This document shows positions 1-11,683 of a DNA stretch of 64,000 bases, piece after piece. Position numbers and translations under genes: made by a program. Position 1 is the stretch's first letter. Each line of letters opens with the position of its first letter. The notes below the pieces were generated by a model, which made no database searches, was not told the DNA's origin, and saw only the letters and a program-made list of their open reading frames with translations. This stretch comes from Girardinichthys multiradiatus (taxonomy: Eukaryota > Chordata > Actinopteri > Cyprinodontiformes > Goodeidae). The stretch is taken from contig NC_061795.1 of the NCBI RefSeq assembly GCF_021462225.1, forward strand, positions 47,855,880-47,919,879. Direction: 5' to 3'.

Positions 1-1071
1 GTTCTGATTACTTCCCGTCTGTGAAGGCATGTGTAAATCACAGTATGGCATGAAAACACTTGAACAAAATCTTAACTATTAACTCAAATATTCACCTTAG
101 AGCTGTGCAAGAATGTCCTCATCTCGTGTGTGGTTTAACAAACAACTCAGGACTCCTGGGAGACGGTAATAGCTGCAGAGAATAAATCACTTTGGAGACA
201 CTCAACTGCACATTTTCTCAATGTCAGGAAAAAATTTAGAAAATAGGAAAATAAATGTTATTCTCTGACACTTGTTATTAAGCACTTAAACAGTAGAAAG
301 GTCACACGGTCACAATAAACATGTCATGTTCTTCTGTGAGAAAGTTCCCTGACGATCCAGGCAGTCAATTGACAAAATAAACTCGATACACTTCTTGCTG
401 CTGGTTGTTCCACTGGAATCCAATTTCAGATAAGCTAAAAATCTACAGATGGATGGATCCATTCTTGTGATGAGGGGCAAAAGGAAAGGAGTCAAGTCAT
501 ATTTATATCCCAGGGAAACAGTTGATCAAATATTAGACCTAATCACAAGTATTAGGACATTCTGATCAACTTTAAAAATAAAGTATAAATCTAAATTTGT
601 TTTCAGAGGTTATTGGCGTACCAATAATTAGAAGCTTTTTAACATGGGATTTCCCCCCCCCCCTGAATAAGTGTACTTAGATTAAAGGTTAGATGGTTTT
701 ACAATTTTATTTCTGTATTTTTGTTTTAAATTCTATATGTGGCCCTCATTTGCTTTTTTTAAAATGTTGTTTATTTACTTAAAAAACAATAAGTATTTTA
801 TTTTCTTTACCATTGATATTAAGATAATATTACCTATTAAGATGGAAGCCAATGATCTTTTAATGTCTTTATTGGGCAATCTACATGACATCAATGGATG
901 CTGAATCACTTCCAAAAATATCAGGGTTAGTCTCTCTTCAGATTGATTTTTGTCTTGTTAAACTGCTACAAACACAGACCAACACACCTGTTGTAAAATC
1001 TTGCATAAAGAATCGCGATCAGACTGATGTGTGTACCCTGACCTGAGTGGGTTTCTGTTTCTGTCTTCCAG
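1..1071. other. Non-coding, presumed intron 1 of the neuritin-like gene
   Basis: No exon or repeat could be recognised here. The segment is AT-rich with one run of cytosines near 653-662. Because exon 2 of the neuritin-like gene begins at 1072 with a splice acceptor, this stretch is inferred to be the 3' part of the preceding intron. A signal-peptide exon with a start codon was looked for on the + strand and not found, so it probably lies upstream of the window. Confidence 0.5.
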
Positions 1072-1222
1072 TGTTGAGTCCATGTCCTGTCACTGCAGCC
1101 TCAACCAGAAGGTGTCACTCTATCTACAAAGGCTTTGCTCAGTGTCTGATGGCTCTGGGAGACAGTTTGACTGACACCACACACAAGGATGAGGAAACCC
1201 ACGAGATACACTCCATCTGCAG
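1072..1222 (+). CDS. nrn1l: Neuritin-like protein, exon 2
   Basis: This 151-bp block is bounded by a pyrimidine-rich AG acceptor (ctgtcttccag) and a GT donor (cag|gtcagt). It opens with the last two bases of a codon and ends with the first two of the next. It encodes about 50 residues including RCHSIYKGFAQCLMALGDSL and HEIHSIC, the cysteine-patterned first half of the neuritin/CPG15 fold. Neuritins are small secreted, GPI-anchored neuronal proteins that promote neurite growth and synapse maturation. The reading frame joins exactly to the exon at 35373: the split codon becomes Arg and the peptide runs SICR-SWDEF, as expected for the family. The wording is closer to neuritin-1-like than to neuritin 1. 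The paralogue (la or lb in fish) cannot be decided here, and exon 1 is missing from the window. Confidence 0.88.
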
Positions 1223-2657
1223 GTCAGTCACACTCAAAAACAAGGGTGAATTACAATGCATGTGAAAAAACGGTCCGGTAGCTGATTGTTGCTGACTGTC
1301 AGTGCTTCTAGAGGAGCTCATTCTGTGTTAATGGGTGTCCAGTTACTTTGGTAGAGTTGGATTCAGGGATCAGAAGCTCTGTCGGAGATGGAGATGAGCC
1401 TGCAAAGAAAAGATTTTACAAGTCAGTCTGTTATCTGACTGACTGTCAGACAGCTCATTGATTCCTTTCTGTCTCAAAACTCCACAAATCAAACTCTTGG
1501 CTCACTACCTCTTTGTACACAGGTAGAAGATTTTCCTAAACAACTGCAAGAATATTTAGGAACCAACTTAAACAAGCAGTAACTGACAGTACATGGTTTT
1601 ATAGTTGGTTAGGAACAAAATGATGGGGGGTGTAGATGACCTGTGTGATCACCGTGGGACTGATGCTTTACGCTTCTTTTAAAATAGAGTCCTCAGGGTC
1701 AGTTCCTAAATAAATGAGAACAAATTGGAATAATGCCTCTTGCACAACAAATCTGACAGAACATCACAACATTTGTTCCTATTTATGTCCTTTTAAATGT
1801 AACACGGAAAAGAGAATGTCCAATTGTAACAGTAACAGCACAAAATCCTCTCTTAAAAAACATCTGTTCGACCAAAAGCAAAAACTTTGGTCCTTCTTAT
1901 TACCAACGTGAAACCACTGTAAACTACTAAAGGCTGTTAAACAAGGACATATAAACTAAAGGACAAACTTTCTATGCTTAGTGTACCTTAGGACAACTGA
2001 AGGGATCTTATAAAATTTTCAGATTCAGATAAATCCTTAAAAGGATTCAAGGACTCTGTACAACCGTTGCTTTTGTTACTATTTTAATGTTTTTCTAGTA
2101 AAATGACAGGAATTCACCTCAAATAAATTTAAAGATCTATTAAACAAGTTCTAATAAAAGATTTTCAATTACAAAAGCTACTGCAAGAACTCCTGTTTTT
2201 TCAGGATTATTACTATTTTATTTTTCACGGTTCTTAAACTGTTTTTGTTGAATAAAAAGCACAAGAATTTGACAGCTACAGAAACTCTTATCAAATATAG
2301 ATTTCTTTTATTGTAAAAAAAAAAAAACTCGATCCAGAGATATAATTGTTTTGAAAATTAAGTTCATGATTTTCTTTTTGGATCTAGCTTTTTATAAATT
2401 AATTCAAATTATTTCCTTCCAAAAGAAAATTATGAATATTTCTTACTTCGTATCAGAAACGTTTGGACCATTCTTCACATTATGTTAGTTATGTTATGTT
2501 ACATTGTTTAAACCTCCTTAAAATGACCAAATTTGACACTGTTATGTCCATTAAGACTTCTAAACTAACATTTTCTTGATATATTTGCAGAGCAAGTCAG
2601 GGTTAGAGTCTAAACCTTTGTTTGAAAATACATTTTAGGTCCACATTTCTTAGAAAT

Positions 2658-3267
2658 TGACATGATCTGCCTGTGTTAGATTTTAAGTCCTAATCTGTTT
2701 TCTCATATGCTCTTCTGTTATTTTAGTTCATGTTTAGAATCATCACTCCATTCTTGTGTTTAGATTTTTTTTTTTTTTGGATTCCTGTGTTAGATGTTTT
2801 AATATGTATTTTTCTATAGAAATGTTTTCTCCCTTTCCATGTTATTTTGGTAGTCTCATTGTTTACATATTTTGGTTCACTTAGATAATTTCTGTTGCCT
2901 CCCTGCACGCATTGCTCATCTGTGTGAATTAGCCATCCTCCCTCAGTTACCTTCACTCTCTCTCTCCCGCCAGCTGCTCTTGATTCCCCTCTGATTAACT
3001 CCCTTGGTTCACTGGTCCATTCCCCACTCTCCCCCAGTACTTATACTCTCTGGTTTTCCTTGTTTGCTAATGGTTCCTCCTGCTTGCTACCCTGCTTGCT
3101 ACCCGTTTGTTTCCTACCCAAGCTTATGTTAGCTGCCTGTGTTCTATCATCCTGATCCTTGTAGGTTCTTGTTTTTAAGATCATTATTAAACCGTTTACA
3201 ACTTACCATGAGGCTCCTCTGCTCTGCTCTACATGTCGGTCCAACTTAAATCCAGCTTTCCCCAACA
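2658..3267 (+). mobile_element. Solo LTR, 610 bp, TSD GAAAT
   Basis: The segment begins TGACATGATC and ends CCCCAACA, giving the TG...CA termini of an LTR. It is flanked on both sides by the 5-bp direct repeat GAAAT (2653-2657 and 3268-3272). A T/C-rich body and an attattaaacc motif near the 3' end suggest + orientation. No internal retroelement sequence is attached, so this is a solo LTR left by recombination. The 5-bp duplication fits a Ty3/gypsy-type integrase. Confidence 0.75.
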
Positions 3268-3500
3268 GAAATAACTACTAAATCACTTTTAGGGTAATAA
3301 TCCTGTTGGTTCATAGAATCGGGTATTGATTTAGAAATGTCTAAGGCACTGCATGTCTTGATGCAATACAGTTTTGTTTGCTTGGTTGTTTCCATTATTA
3401 TTTAAATGGGACTGCCATCAAACTTCAGTGTGAACAGTCCAGTAGTGACCCGCATGCACAGACAAAGATGTGAGGTCACTTTCACCATGCAGTAAATATG

Positions 3501-3640
3501 GATTCAAGATTCAAGATTATTTATTGTCATTATGTCACCATAATGATTTATTTAGCTATAATTTAGCTGAGATACGGCTCAACAGATACACTTGTAGGTT
3601 ATAGACACTTACAAAATAAAAAAAAACACTTATAGATAGT
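3501..3640 (-). mobile_element. LINE 3' tail fragment, antisense
   Basis: The start of the block contains the tandem pair gattcaagattcaag followed by ttatttattgtcattatg. Read on the minus strand this is a typical fish LINE tail, with an AATAAA-like signal and a short terminal repeat. Only the 3' end is present, as is usual for 5'-truncated LINE copies. Confidence 0.45.
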
Positions 3641-5432
3641 TGTCAGCATACATGCATTATTTCTGAACATAAGAAAATTATGACCATGATCAACAGATTA
3701 ACCATACCTTTCATTTTATCATTTATATTTGATTCTGAGTTTGTCACACTTCAAAAACACTTGCTGTTTTTAAGTTGAATGAATGCACAAGTCTGCCTTT
3801 GAGTAAAAGTCGCTCAATGTCTCTGTTCCTATTTACTAATAAATCAAAGTAAAACAACTGTGGTTATTAGAAGAAAATTCTTAGAAACATTTTTGATTCC
3901 ATGAAGATTTAATTTTGTCGGCTGGCGGATCAAATGTTAATCATTCCTTAACGACATTTAGGGGCCACACAAAATCATTTCAAAGGCCACAAATGGCCCC
4001 CAGACCACACTTTGGACACCCCTGCTGTCGGCCATGTCATGGCCCTGCCCCCCTAAGGTTATGTCCTGCTGCATGTTTTGCACTTAATCTCTTTGTTTAA
4101 AACGCACCTATCATGTATTTTCTGTGCTTTAAGAACATTCAGTCAGGTGGAAAAACAACATCATTCATAATTACATTTTTAAACAGCTGGTTTAAGTGTT
4201 TTATGTGTGATTTTTTATCTGTGTTTAGCTTTATAGCACTCAGATATGGTCAGTGCCTTTGTATCTGGAGGTTGTTCCTATTCCATTTTTTTTACTTTAA
4301 CATCAGGTTGATGTACTCTCAAAACAGAAATCCAGTTTTTATATATTTAGTCACCTTTGTTTATACACAACTGATTGTGTTAAAACAAATAAAGATGATG
4401 TTTGGATAGCAGCAGAAGAAACTGAAACAACGTCCAACATCAAACTCAACAGATTCTCATATTTCAATCAACAACCTTGATCTGTACAGATTTTTTTAAA
4501 GACCAGATATAAAGCTGAGATATATTAAACTCTCCAGCTTATCAACATAACATTGTTCAGTTAATTTCTATAATGTATTCCTTTGTTAAATTATGAATTA
4601 TTGATAAAGACAATTTCAACACATGTAGGGGAGTGGTGGTGGGTGGTGGTGAGGGGGGTTATATCTTATTTAGTATTTTGTTTTGTATGCTAATTGCTCT
4701 TACACTTGCTTTATCAAACAGCTGTGTTTTTAACCACACCATTCACTAAAATTAAAATAGATAGGTAAATCTAGTTTTAGACATCTATTAGAGGAGAACG
4801 TTATGCAGACATTGACTAGAAAACATATTTGGTGGAAGACGGATCAAGTCTTCTTAAATCTGCTTAACCTCTTAACTCACCGATGTACCAAGCTGCACAG
4901 GTGATACCGTACAACTACAATGGAATCTGTTTGCAGATGTGTGTCTCAGTTGTCCGTGTACTTTTTTATATACAAAATCTTTTACAACTGCTAATTCATT
5001 TCCTTTTATCATAATTTATTGACAACATCTTATTAACATAGTCATCATTAAGTTGCATATTGGTTTCATTTCAGTTACTAAACTACGATTAATTAACGGC
5101 TTTCATTTCAGTTAATAAACTACAATTAATTACTCGTGTTTGGCAGTTGTGATTGTAAATTGCCAAACACCACCATTTTTTCTTTTATTAATACAAATTT
5201 AATTATGTTCCTCTCTTGAAACCAGATATTTACATACACTCCTAACATTTTCTGTGACTCCAAGACTTAATCATATTAAACTTTACTGTTTTAGATCAGT
5301 TAGGAATACTAATTGTTTTTTTCTTTGCTAAACGCCAGTGAAGGATGAGAAAGCATTTTTAAAAGCACTTTCTTTAAATTCTGAAGTTTACGTAAATTTT
5401 GTTAGTGTGTGGTAGAATTGCTTTTTAAATTG
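3641..5432. other. Intronic sequence without recognisable genes
   Basis: No coding or structural RNA feature was recognised. Around 3945-4030 there is a short block with the flavour of a dispersed fish repeat (ggccac... and ggacacccctgctgtcgg). A G-rich patch lies near 4626-4660. The short open frames here lack codon or domain support. Confidence 0.5.
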
Positions 5433-5700
5433 TAATACTTGGGACAAGCATTTTTGGCCATCCTCAGGCTTTTAGGCCAACTGGTTCAGACACATCTTTT
5501 CAGCTCCATGCACAACGTTTCTATGGGACTTATATCAGTTCTCTGTGGTCTCATGATGTTTGGTGTAGTGCACCAGTCCCTCCTGGAGCAAAACACCCAC
5601 AACATGCCGCTGCCACGCTTGTACTTCACAGTTGGATCGGTGTTCTCAGGGTTGAAAGCTGCAAGCCTGAGAAAACCATCCCAAATGTGAAGCAAGTGTT
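5433..5700 (-). pseudogene. Degraded Tc1-like transposase fragment
   Basis: On the minus strand the block reads like the middle of a Tc1-family transposase gene. The + strand wording around 5600-5660 (acaacatgccgctgcca, ttcacagttgga, ggtgttctcagg) matches the antisense of the conserved catalytic-core DNA seen in the Tc1 remnants at 37868 and 45600 of this window. Frames are broken and no inverted repeats were found. It is a remnant, not a gene, and the family assignment is by resemblance only. Confidence 0.45.
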
Positions 5701-6509
5701 ACTTTTTTGAATGCTGTTATTTCCTTCATATAATATTAGCCAGTTAGAGTTCAAAATAAGAACATGATGTTGTGCTGAAATACCTCATTGGCTTATTTTA
5801 CTGTGAATATACGTTGGTTAAATAAAAGCATGAATTGTAAAGCCACATTTCACAGTTAGAAAAAAATAACTTTTTCTTCTTGTTATTTTATAAATGACAG
5901 CTTTGAGACAACAGTTACTGAACAACTCAATAAAAGCATCGGAAACGTTTTCTAATGAAAAATAATTTGTTTCTCTGACCTCCCAGTCTCAATCTAGAGG
6001 TAAAATCTGGAAGTCTTATGGTGACAGTTAAACATGCTGTTTCTTTTTCTCTCTATTTCTTCTCCCACTACTTCACCTCTTTTTCCATCCATTATTCGTC
6101 CCTTGCTCTCTGTCACCTCTGCTCGCTGCTCTATTTATACACACCGTAATCATCCATCTTCCAGAGATGTCCCTCAACCATGAACAAGGAAATCTTAATG
6201 TGACAACAGTCTGACAATAAGACCTAAAAATTATATTTTTGTCAATACAAACTTTATCCAGCCTATATAATAGTAATTCTTTCTAATCATCCCGACTGAG
6301 CGGATGCTGCAGCAGGAGGTTTAAAGCTGCTGTTACAGTCTGATAAAGCACATACTCTGCACAGCTGACAGGTTAACTTCTTGTTTAACGAAGTGTAACA
6401 GGAATTGTGACCAGCGGTCTTTCCCGCTACATTATGAATGAGCCACATGAAAACTAAAAGGGAAATTGCGACTCAGGCATGCTCCATAAAGAAATTACAA
6501 TTATATAAT
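5701..6509. other. Intronic sequence, nothing recognised
   Basis: AT-rich non-coding DNA with a pyrimidine-rich stretch near 6040-6130. No repeat termini, coding domain or RNA gene was recognised. Confidence 0.5.
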
Positions 6510-7027
6510 TGTTATGATTTGGGGTTTTTTGGTTTTTTCTTTATATGTTATTTCACAGTTGAAGTTTTGAATCACGTTTCTGTTTATTTTTCTGGTCATG
6601 TTTTAGTCTTGTTCATGTTTTGTCAAGTTTGGCTTTTGGATCTGGTTATGCTTTAGTTTCATGTTGTTCTAGTTTCTGTTTGTTTGTATTCAAGAGTCTC
6701 TGTTCTTGCTCCAGCCACATTTTGTTCTGTCAGTCAATTATCTTTATTCGGTTCACCTGCTCCAAGCTAATCTGTCTCCTTGCTCCACCTGGTTCACGCT
6801 CCATAAATACACACCTGTTCAGTTACACATTGCGGAAACATTTTCAAATCATGCTCATGTCTAGTTTTTCGAGTCATGCCATGTCTGTCTTGCCAGCCCA
6901 TTTATTGTTTTGTTCCTGCCTCTTCTGAGAGTGAGTTTTTGTTTTTTAGTCATTAAATCCTTATCACTTATCATCATGCTGCCTGCTAGTCTGCATTCTG
7001 GGTTCCTCCATTGCTCCAGTCCTAACA
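6510..7027 (+). mobile_element. Solo LTR, 518 bp, TSD ATAAT
   Basis: The element begins TGTTATGATTTGGGG and ends GTCCTAACA. The 5-bp repeat ATAAT flanks it at 6505-6509 and 7028-7032. It belongs to the same family as the solo LTR at 18430-18928: both start with the same 15 bases and share the 3' stretch tgcctgctagtctgcattct. A cattaaatcc motif about 80 bp from the end may be the polyadenylation region. No internal coding sequence is attached. Confidence 0.82.
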
Positions 7028-8433
7028 ATAATTCACAGCAAGTTTTTGTTGCTCAGTGTGTCACTGACTCCTGGAAGGGTTTTACTTTTTCTGAAAAATA
7101 GAATTTTATTCAGATTTATAAAGTATGACATTGTAGTTCTTCAGGAAAACCTACTTAAGTTATTCTGAATAGTTTCCTGTGACAATGTGTTTGAAATCTC
7201 TCATTTTGTCATGAGGTGTTTTGTTCCTGTTGGGCCAACATGCTGAACAACACAGGAGGAGAATGGCGAGTAGATGAGCTTCCTTTTAATAATAATAAGA
7301 AAGTAAATAAAACACAAACTCAAAACCCCAAACACAAGCAGATTATGATACATTTGTTTCAGCAGTTTTCTCAGTAATGACTTTACTCATTTGTTTGTGT
7401 TATCTCTTCAATTTATCTGTTAGATTTGAATGAAATTAGCAGTTTTGTGCAGATATTAATGATCCAGGAGTTTTAAATTCCTCCCTGGTTTGCTTCTGGT
7501 AAGAGTTTACGGGCAGTGGGATTGATAACAGCTGTTTTAGGCCCTGCTCATTGCCTTTTTCTTGAATTTCCTCCATTCCTCACTATTGGGTCATTTAATA
7601 GGCATTCAGGTAAAACTGCTTACATGCATTGGCACACATCATGTACAGCTTTGGGACTATCAAGTTATATCGATCCATCCATTGCCTTTTTCCTTTACAA
7701 AACTGCGTTGCAGTTGTAATAGGTCCAAATGGGAAATACAATTGGATGTCTAAAAATTAGGACAACCTATTAAATATTTAGTTTTTTCAAAGGAAATGTC
7801 CACATATAGAGGTCTAATTTTTTTGTATGTGTCTCTGTAAAAAAGTGATTTATTTACAGGTATACAACAGAAACCAGGCTCGTTTTGAGTAAAACCATTT
7901 ATTTTACTTATTAAACAAAATATATCTGGAAAATGCAGTTGTAGCTGAGAAAAAAGGGTCTTAAATGATTCCAGTGAGACCCTTCTTAATATCAGTCTGA
8001 CAAAGGTTTAATTCAGATGGTCTCACATTTTCCTCAAACACCCTCTGATCCACTGTAGAATTCATGGTTGATTTTGTGATGGTGGGCTGAGCAAGAAAAC
8101 AAAAATGTTTTAACTCTGCTGGAGACAGAGACTCACCTCCACTCTGGAGGCTGCTTTGCTCCTCTGCAGAATCATCTTTTTGAGTACCTCCATGATCCTG
8201 GGGACTTCAGCACCTGGTAGGGTCTTTCATTAAAGGTCAGCCTTGGTGAAGGGTTCAAACTAAGATTGATTCAAAGACCTTTATGCAGCAAGTCCTCAGA
8301 ATACACGATAGCCTAACAGAGGAATCTGGCTAAGCTTGAAGAAGCTACAGGAAGCCCTATCCACATGGATCTAACACCTGAGTGAAGGGACATCCAAGCT
8401 GGGTATAGTGCAAGCATGTTGATTCATGGTTAA
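7028..8433. other. Intronic sequence, nothing recognised
   Basis: No exon, transposase, LINE domain or tRNA-like head was recognised. Around 7230-7330 there is a G/A-rich stretch that might be part of an old repeat, but no termini could be found. Confidence 0.45.
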
Positions 8434-8438
8434 ACAGG

Positions 8439-9065
8439 TATCACAGTGTGTTTTTGGTTCTGTATTTGTTTGTTTAATCAGATGTTTTGATGTATGATTA
8501 GTCTTTGAGTCCCTGTTTTTGGCGTTTTATTTCCCAGGTTCTGTTCTGTTGAGTGTGTTTTATTGTATTTTTAGATCTGTTGTTCTCCCCGTGTTCTGGT
8601 TCCCTGGGTGTGTTTTACAGTTTGTTTCTTCGTCTAGCTCCTCCATGTCCTCATTTGTCTCTGTCCACTTCACCTGCTCCCTCTGCCTCCATGTCTCCAC
8701 GTTTCTCCTGTTCCCTGTTTTCCTGATCACCTGCCCTATCGTTTCATGTTCACCTTCGTCCGTATTTAGGTCTGTCTTGTCATTTGTTCCACATGGTGTT
8801 GTCGTGTCTTTTGTCATGTCTTTTGATATGTCCTCCTGATGTCTCTTTGGATTCTCGCCCTGCTTCGGATGCTGTTAGGTTTCTGTTTTAAAGTTGCCAT
8901 GTTCTCAGGATTATCCTGTACACCTGCATCTCGCCTGCACTGTAAATGAACTCTCTGAACCTTGAGAATTAAAGATTAAAGAGTTTTTTGATCCCACTCT
9001 GCTTTCTCCGTACTTGTCTGCCTCTGGTCCACCACAAAAATACCGCCACTACCGATAGTACGACA
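8439..9065 (+). repeat. Left LTR of the GC-rich element
   Basis: This copy matches 10823-11370 from about 8483 onward, including the shared stretches tgtatgattagtc, ttctgttctgtt and ctgcctctggtccaccac. An aattaaagattaaag motif about 100 bp before the end is a plausible polyadenylation region. The exact right end is uncertain by about 15 bp, because the two copies differ around ccgccactacc. Confidence 0.6.
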
Positions 9066-9990
9066 CCGCCACAAGGACCAGGCAGTAGAAGCAGAGCAGA
9101 TCACCTTGTGGGAATACTTCTGGCAGGCCGCTGCGAGGTCCTCATGCCAGGAGGAACAAGCTGCGGAGCAGCTGTCGCCATTCTGGGGCGACAGACTGGC
9201 AGTGCCTCTCCCCGGGACCGGCCCGTCACGCTGCGGATCAGCGCCTGCTTGCGCCTGCCTCCTCCGCCACCCACAGGCAGCGTTGGACACGTAGAGCCCC
9301 AGTCCCAGATGCCGTGGCGGGTCAAGGGGACGCCCCAGCTCCTTGTTCTGCTGGGGGTCCTAACAACGCCACAACACCGGGTTCTGGAACTCGATCGCCC
9401 CCGCTGTCTGGCTTCACTCCGGAGGAGCGCGTAGCTGTGCCACCGACGTCCACAGCACCTCCAGCAGAACCATCCTCACCTCCACCAGCCGCAGCCGAGT
9501 CTCCGGCTGGATTTTCAACCTGCCCAGGACGTTGTCGTCGCCGGAGGCAAGTTGGCACCGGGGAGGTTCGGTCGGGCGCCTCCTACTTCTCCACGGAGGG
9601 TCCATCCGCCATGGCTTCCTCGCGGCTGTCTTCCCCGGAGTGTGTGGGCAGTTGCCCAGTGCCCTCTGGAGGTCACCTGTCCTCGGTGCGACCTCCAACC
9701 CCGGCGTGGGTCGTGGCTGGACTGCAGTTCGTTTACAGGGAGTGCATGAGGGAACGCTGTATGGAGTGTGTTCCCCATCTGATGGTTCACCCTCAGGACC
9801 TGCTTGCTGTGCACTCCATACTGCAGGCGGAGTTTCTCAAGGAGGGGTGGTTCGACGCTCCAGCACCACTCTCAGCTGGAGGCCCCTTCACTCCCATTCT
9901 CGAGGCTGCGGCTGCCGTCTGGTCTACAGGGCCTCAGCCGGCTGCCGGGTCTGCGGGGCCACCGCCGTCCGCCGCCGGGTCGCCACGCCT

Positions 9991-10498
9991 GATTCCGGAG
10001 GGGCCAGAGGGCCGGCTGCCTCCACTTCTTCGCCTGATTCCGGAGGACTGCCTCCACTTCTTCGCCTAATGCCAGAGGAGCCCGAGGGCGGGCTGCCTCC
10101 AATTCTTCGCCTGATTCCTGAGGAGCACGAGGGCGGGCTGCCTCCACTTCTTCGCCTGATGCCAGAGGAGCCCGAGGGCGGGCTGCCTCCACTTCTTCGC
10201 CTGATTCCGGAGGAGCCCGAGGGCGGGCTGCCTCCACTTCTTCGCCTGATGCCAGAGGAGCCCGAGGGCGGGCTGCCTCCACTTCTTCGCCTGATTCCGG
10301 AGGACTGCCTCCACTTCTTCGCCTAATGCCAGAGGAGCCCGAGGGCGGGCTGCCTCCAATTCTTCGCCTGATTCCTGAGGAGCACGAGGGCGGGCTGCCT
10401 CCACTTCTTCGCCTGATTCCGGAGGAGCCCGAGGGCGGGCTGCCTCCACTTCTTCGCCTGATGCCAGAGGAGCCAGAGGACGGGCTGCCTCCAATTCC
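9991..10498 (+). repeat. 45-bp tandem repeat, about 12 units
   Basis: Units start at about 9991, 10036, 10068, 10113, 10158, 10203, 10248, 10293, 10325, 10370, 10415 and 10460. Each full unit encodes a 15-residue repeat of the form PEEPEGGLPPLLRLI or ...RLM. Two units (at 10036 and 10293) have the same 13-bp deletion and measure 32 bp. They lie 257 bp apart, showing that a block of six units was duplicated as one. The 32-bp units shift the reading frame. Confidence 0.85.
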
Positions 10499-10634
10499 AG
10501 GTCCCGAGCACCTTCTCGGTTTTCTTTGGGGGTTGCTCACTGAATTCATGCAGGACACACACCCTGACGCATCACACCCTGATGCCAGGCCAGACACACC
10601 TCAGCCTGTCTCCAGGCCAGACACACCTCAGCCA

Positions 10635-10679
10635 GACACACCAGAGCCTGACACACCAGAGCCTGACACACCAGAGCCT
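10635..10679 (+). repeat. 15-bp tandem repeat, three units
   Basis: The 15-bp unit gacacaccagagcct is repeated three times, encoding PDT/PEPDT-type repeats. Related but less regular cagacacacctcagcc units precede it. It lies in the same GC-rich interior as the 45-bp array. Confidence 0.75.
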
Positions 10680-10822
10680 GACGGCAGATCCAGTTCCTGC
10701 CTGGGTCCAAGCCGGACGCCAGACCAAAGTCTCCGCCGTGGTTCAGGAAACGTCGCAGACCACCTGACACCTCGCTTCGTGGGTTCCTCTGGCCATGTCG
10801 CAGACCGCCTGATGGCTTGCGG

Positions 10823-11370
10823 CGTTTTAATGTATGATTAGTCTCTAAGTCCCCGTTTTTGGTGTTTTTTCCTAGGTTCTGTTCTGTTCACTGTGTTTTA
10901 TTGTATTTTTAGATCTGTTGTTCTCCCCATGTTCTGGTTCCCTGGGTGTGTTTTACAGTTTGTTTCTTCGTCTAGCTCCTCCATGTCCTCATTTGTCTCT
11001 GTCCACTTCACCTGCTCCCTCTGCCTCCATGTCTCCACGTCTCACCTGTTCCCTGTTTTTCTGATCACCTGCCCTATTGTTTCATCGTCCGTATTTAGGT
11101 CTGTCTTGTCATTTGTTCCACGCGGTGTCGTTATGTCTTTTGATATGTCCTCCTGATGTCTCTTTGGATTCTCGCCCTGCTTCGGATGCTGTTAGGTTTC
11201 TGTTTTAAAGTTGCCATGTTCTCAGGATTATCCTGTAGACCTGCATCTCGCTTGCACTGTAAGTGAACTCTCTGAACCTTGAGAATTAAAGATGGATTTT
11301 TTTGATCCCACTCTGCTCTCTCCGTACTTGTCTGCCTCTGGTCCACCACAAAAATACCACAACTATGACA
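10823..11370 (+). repeat. Right LTR of the GC-rich element, 5'-truncated
   Basis: This copy matches the left LTR from cgttttaatgtatgattag to its end actatgaca, with scattered substitutions and small deletions. It lacks the first roughly 44 bp of the left LTR, and no polypurine tract precedes it. A deletion therefore probably removed the polypurine tract and the start of this LTR. Confidence 0.6.
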
Positions 11371-11683
11371 ACAGGTGTGAATCCAAAAAACACCTTAAAG
11401 CTGAATACCTAATAAAGTTATTCCACTAAAAGGTACCTGTGTACTACATTCTTTTAGTTTTTATACAATATTTCAAGGCAATCTGTTATGTTTCTTTTGT
11501 CAAATGAATAACAACCATTTTCTTTTTGTATTTTGTTAAATTTATTGCTAGAATACCATACAATATCATGATATTATCTTTGGGCCATATCGCCCAGCCC
11601 TAATCTAACCTCGATTTGTCTTGTAAACCTTCCCTCTCACTCTTGCATAATGTTTTTTTATTGAGGAGGCCATTGATGGGACA

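Larger units (their letters stand above)
9314..10841 (+). pseudogene. GC-rich, proline-rich coding-like interior, product unrecognised
   Basis: Long open frames cover the interior in all three phases: 9314-10069, 9532-10326 and 10326-10841. The most protein-like stretch includes FVYRECMRERCMECVPHLMV and a proline/alanine-rich N-terminal part. The frame then enters a 15-residue tandem repeat and is thrown out of phase twice, because two repeat units are 32 bp rather than 45 bp. Position between LTRs suggests a degenerate gag-like gene, but I see no zinc knuckle or capsid motif. The overlapping open frames partly reflect high GC content, so a protein product is not established. Confidence 0.35.
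8439..11370 (+). mobile_element. Non-autonomous LTR-bounded element, TSD ACAGG
   Basis: Two direct copies of a roughly 550-630 bp sequence (8439-9065 and 10823-11370) bracket a 1.76-kb GC-rich interior. The 5-bp repeat ACAGG flanks the whole unit at 8434-8438 and 11371-11375. The left end is TA rather than TG and the right end is CA. The right copy lacks about 44 bp of its start, apparently deleted together with the end of the interior. No protease, reverse transcriptase, RNase H or integrase motif was found, so the element could only have moved in trans. The interior is very unlike the AT-rich surroundings in base composition. Confidence 0.65.

Noticed and set aside
9991..10498. Regularly repeated units that might suggest a CRISPR array
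   Set aside because: Units are contiguous without unique spacers, and the genome is eukaryotic. It is a minisatellite.
9872..10597. Minus-strand open frames of 142 and 241 residues with SGEEVEAARPRAP-type repeats
   Set aside because: They are the reverse reading of the 45-bp tandem array. Open frames arise on both strands because the repeat unit is a multiple of three and GC-rich.
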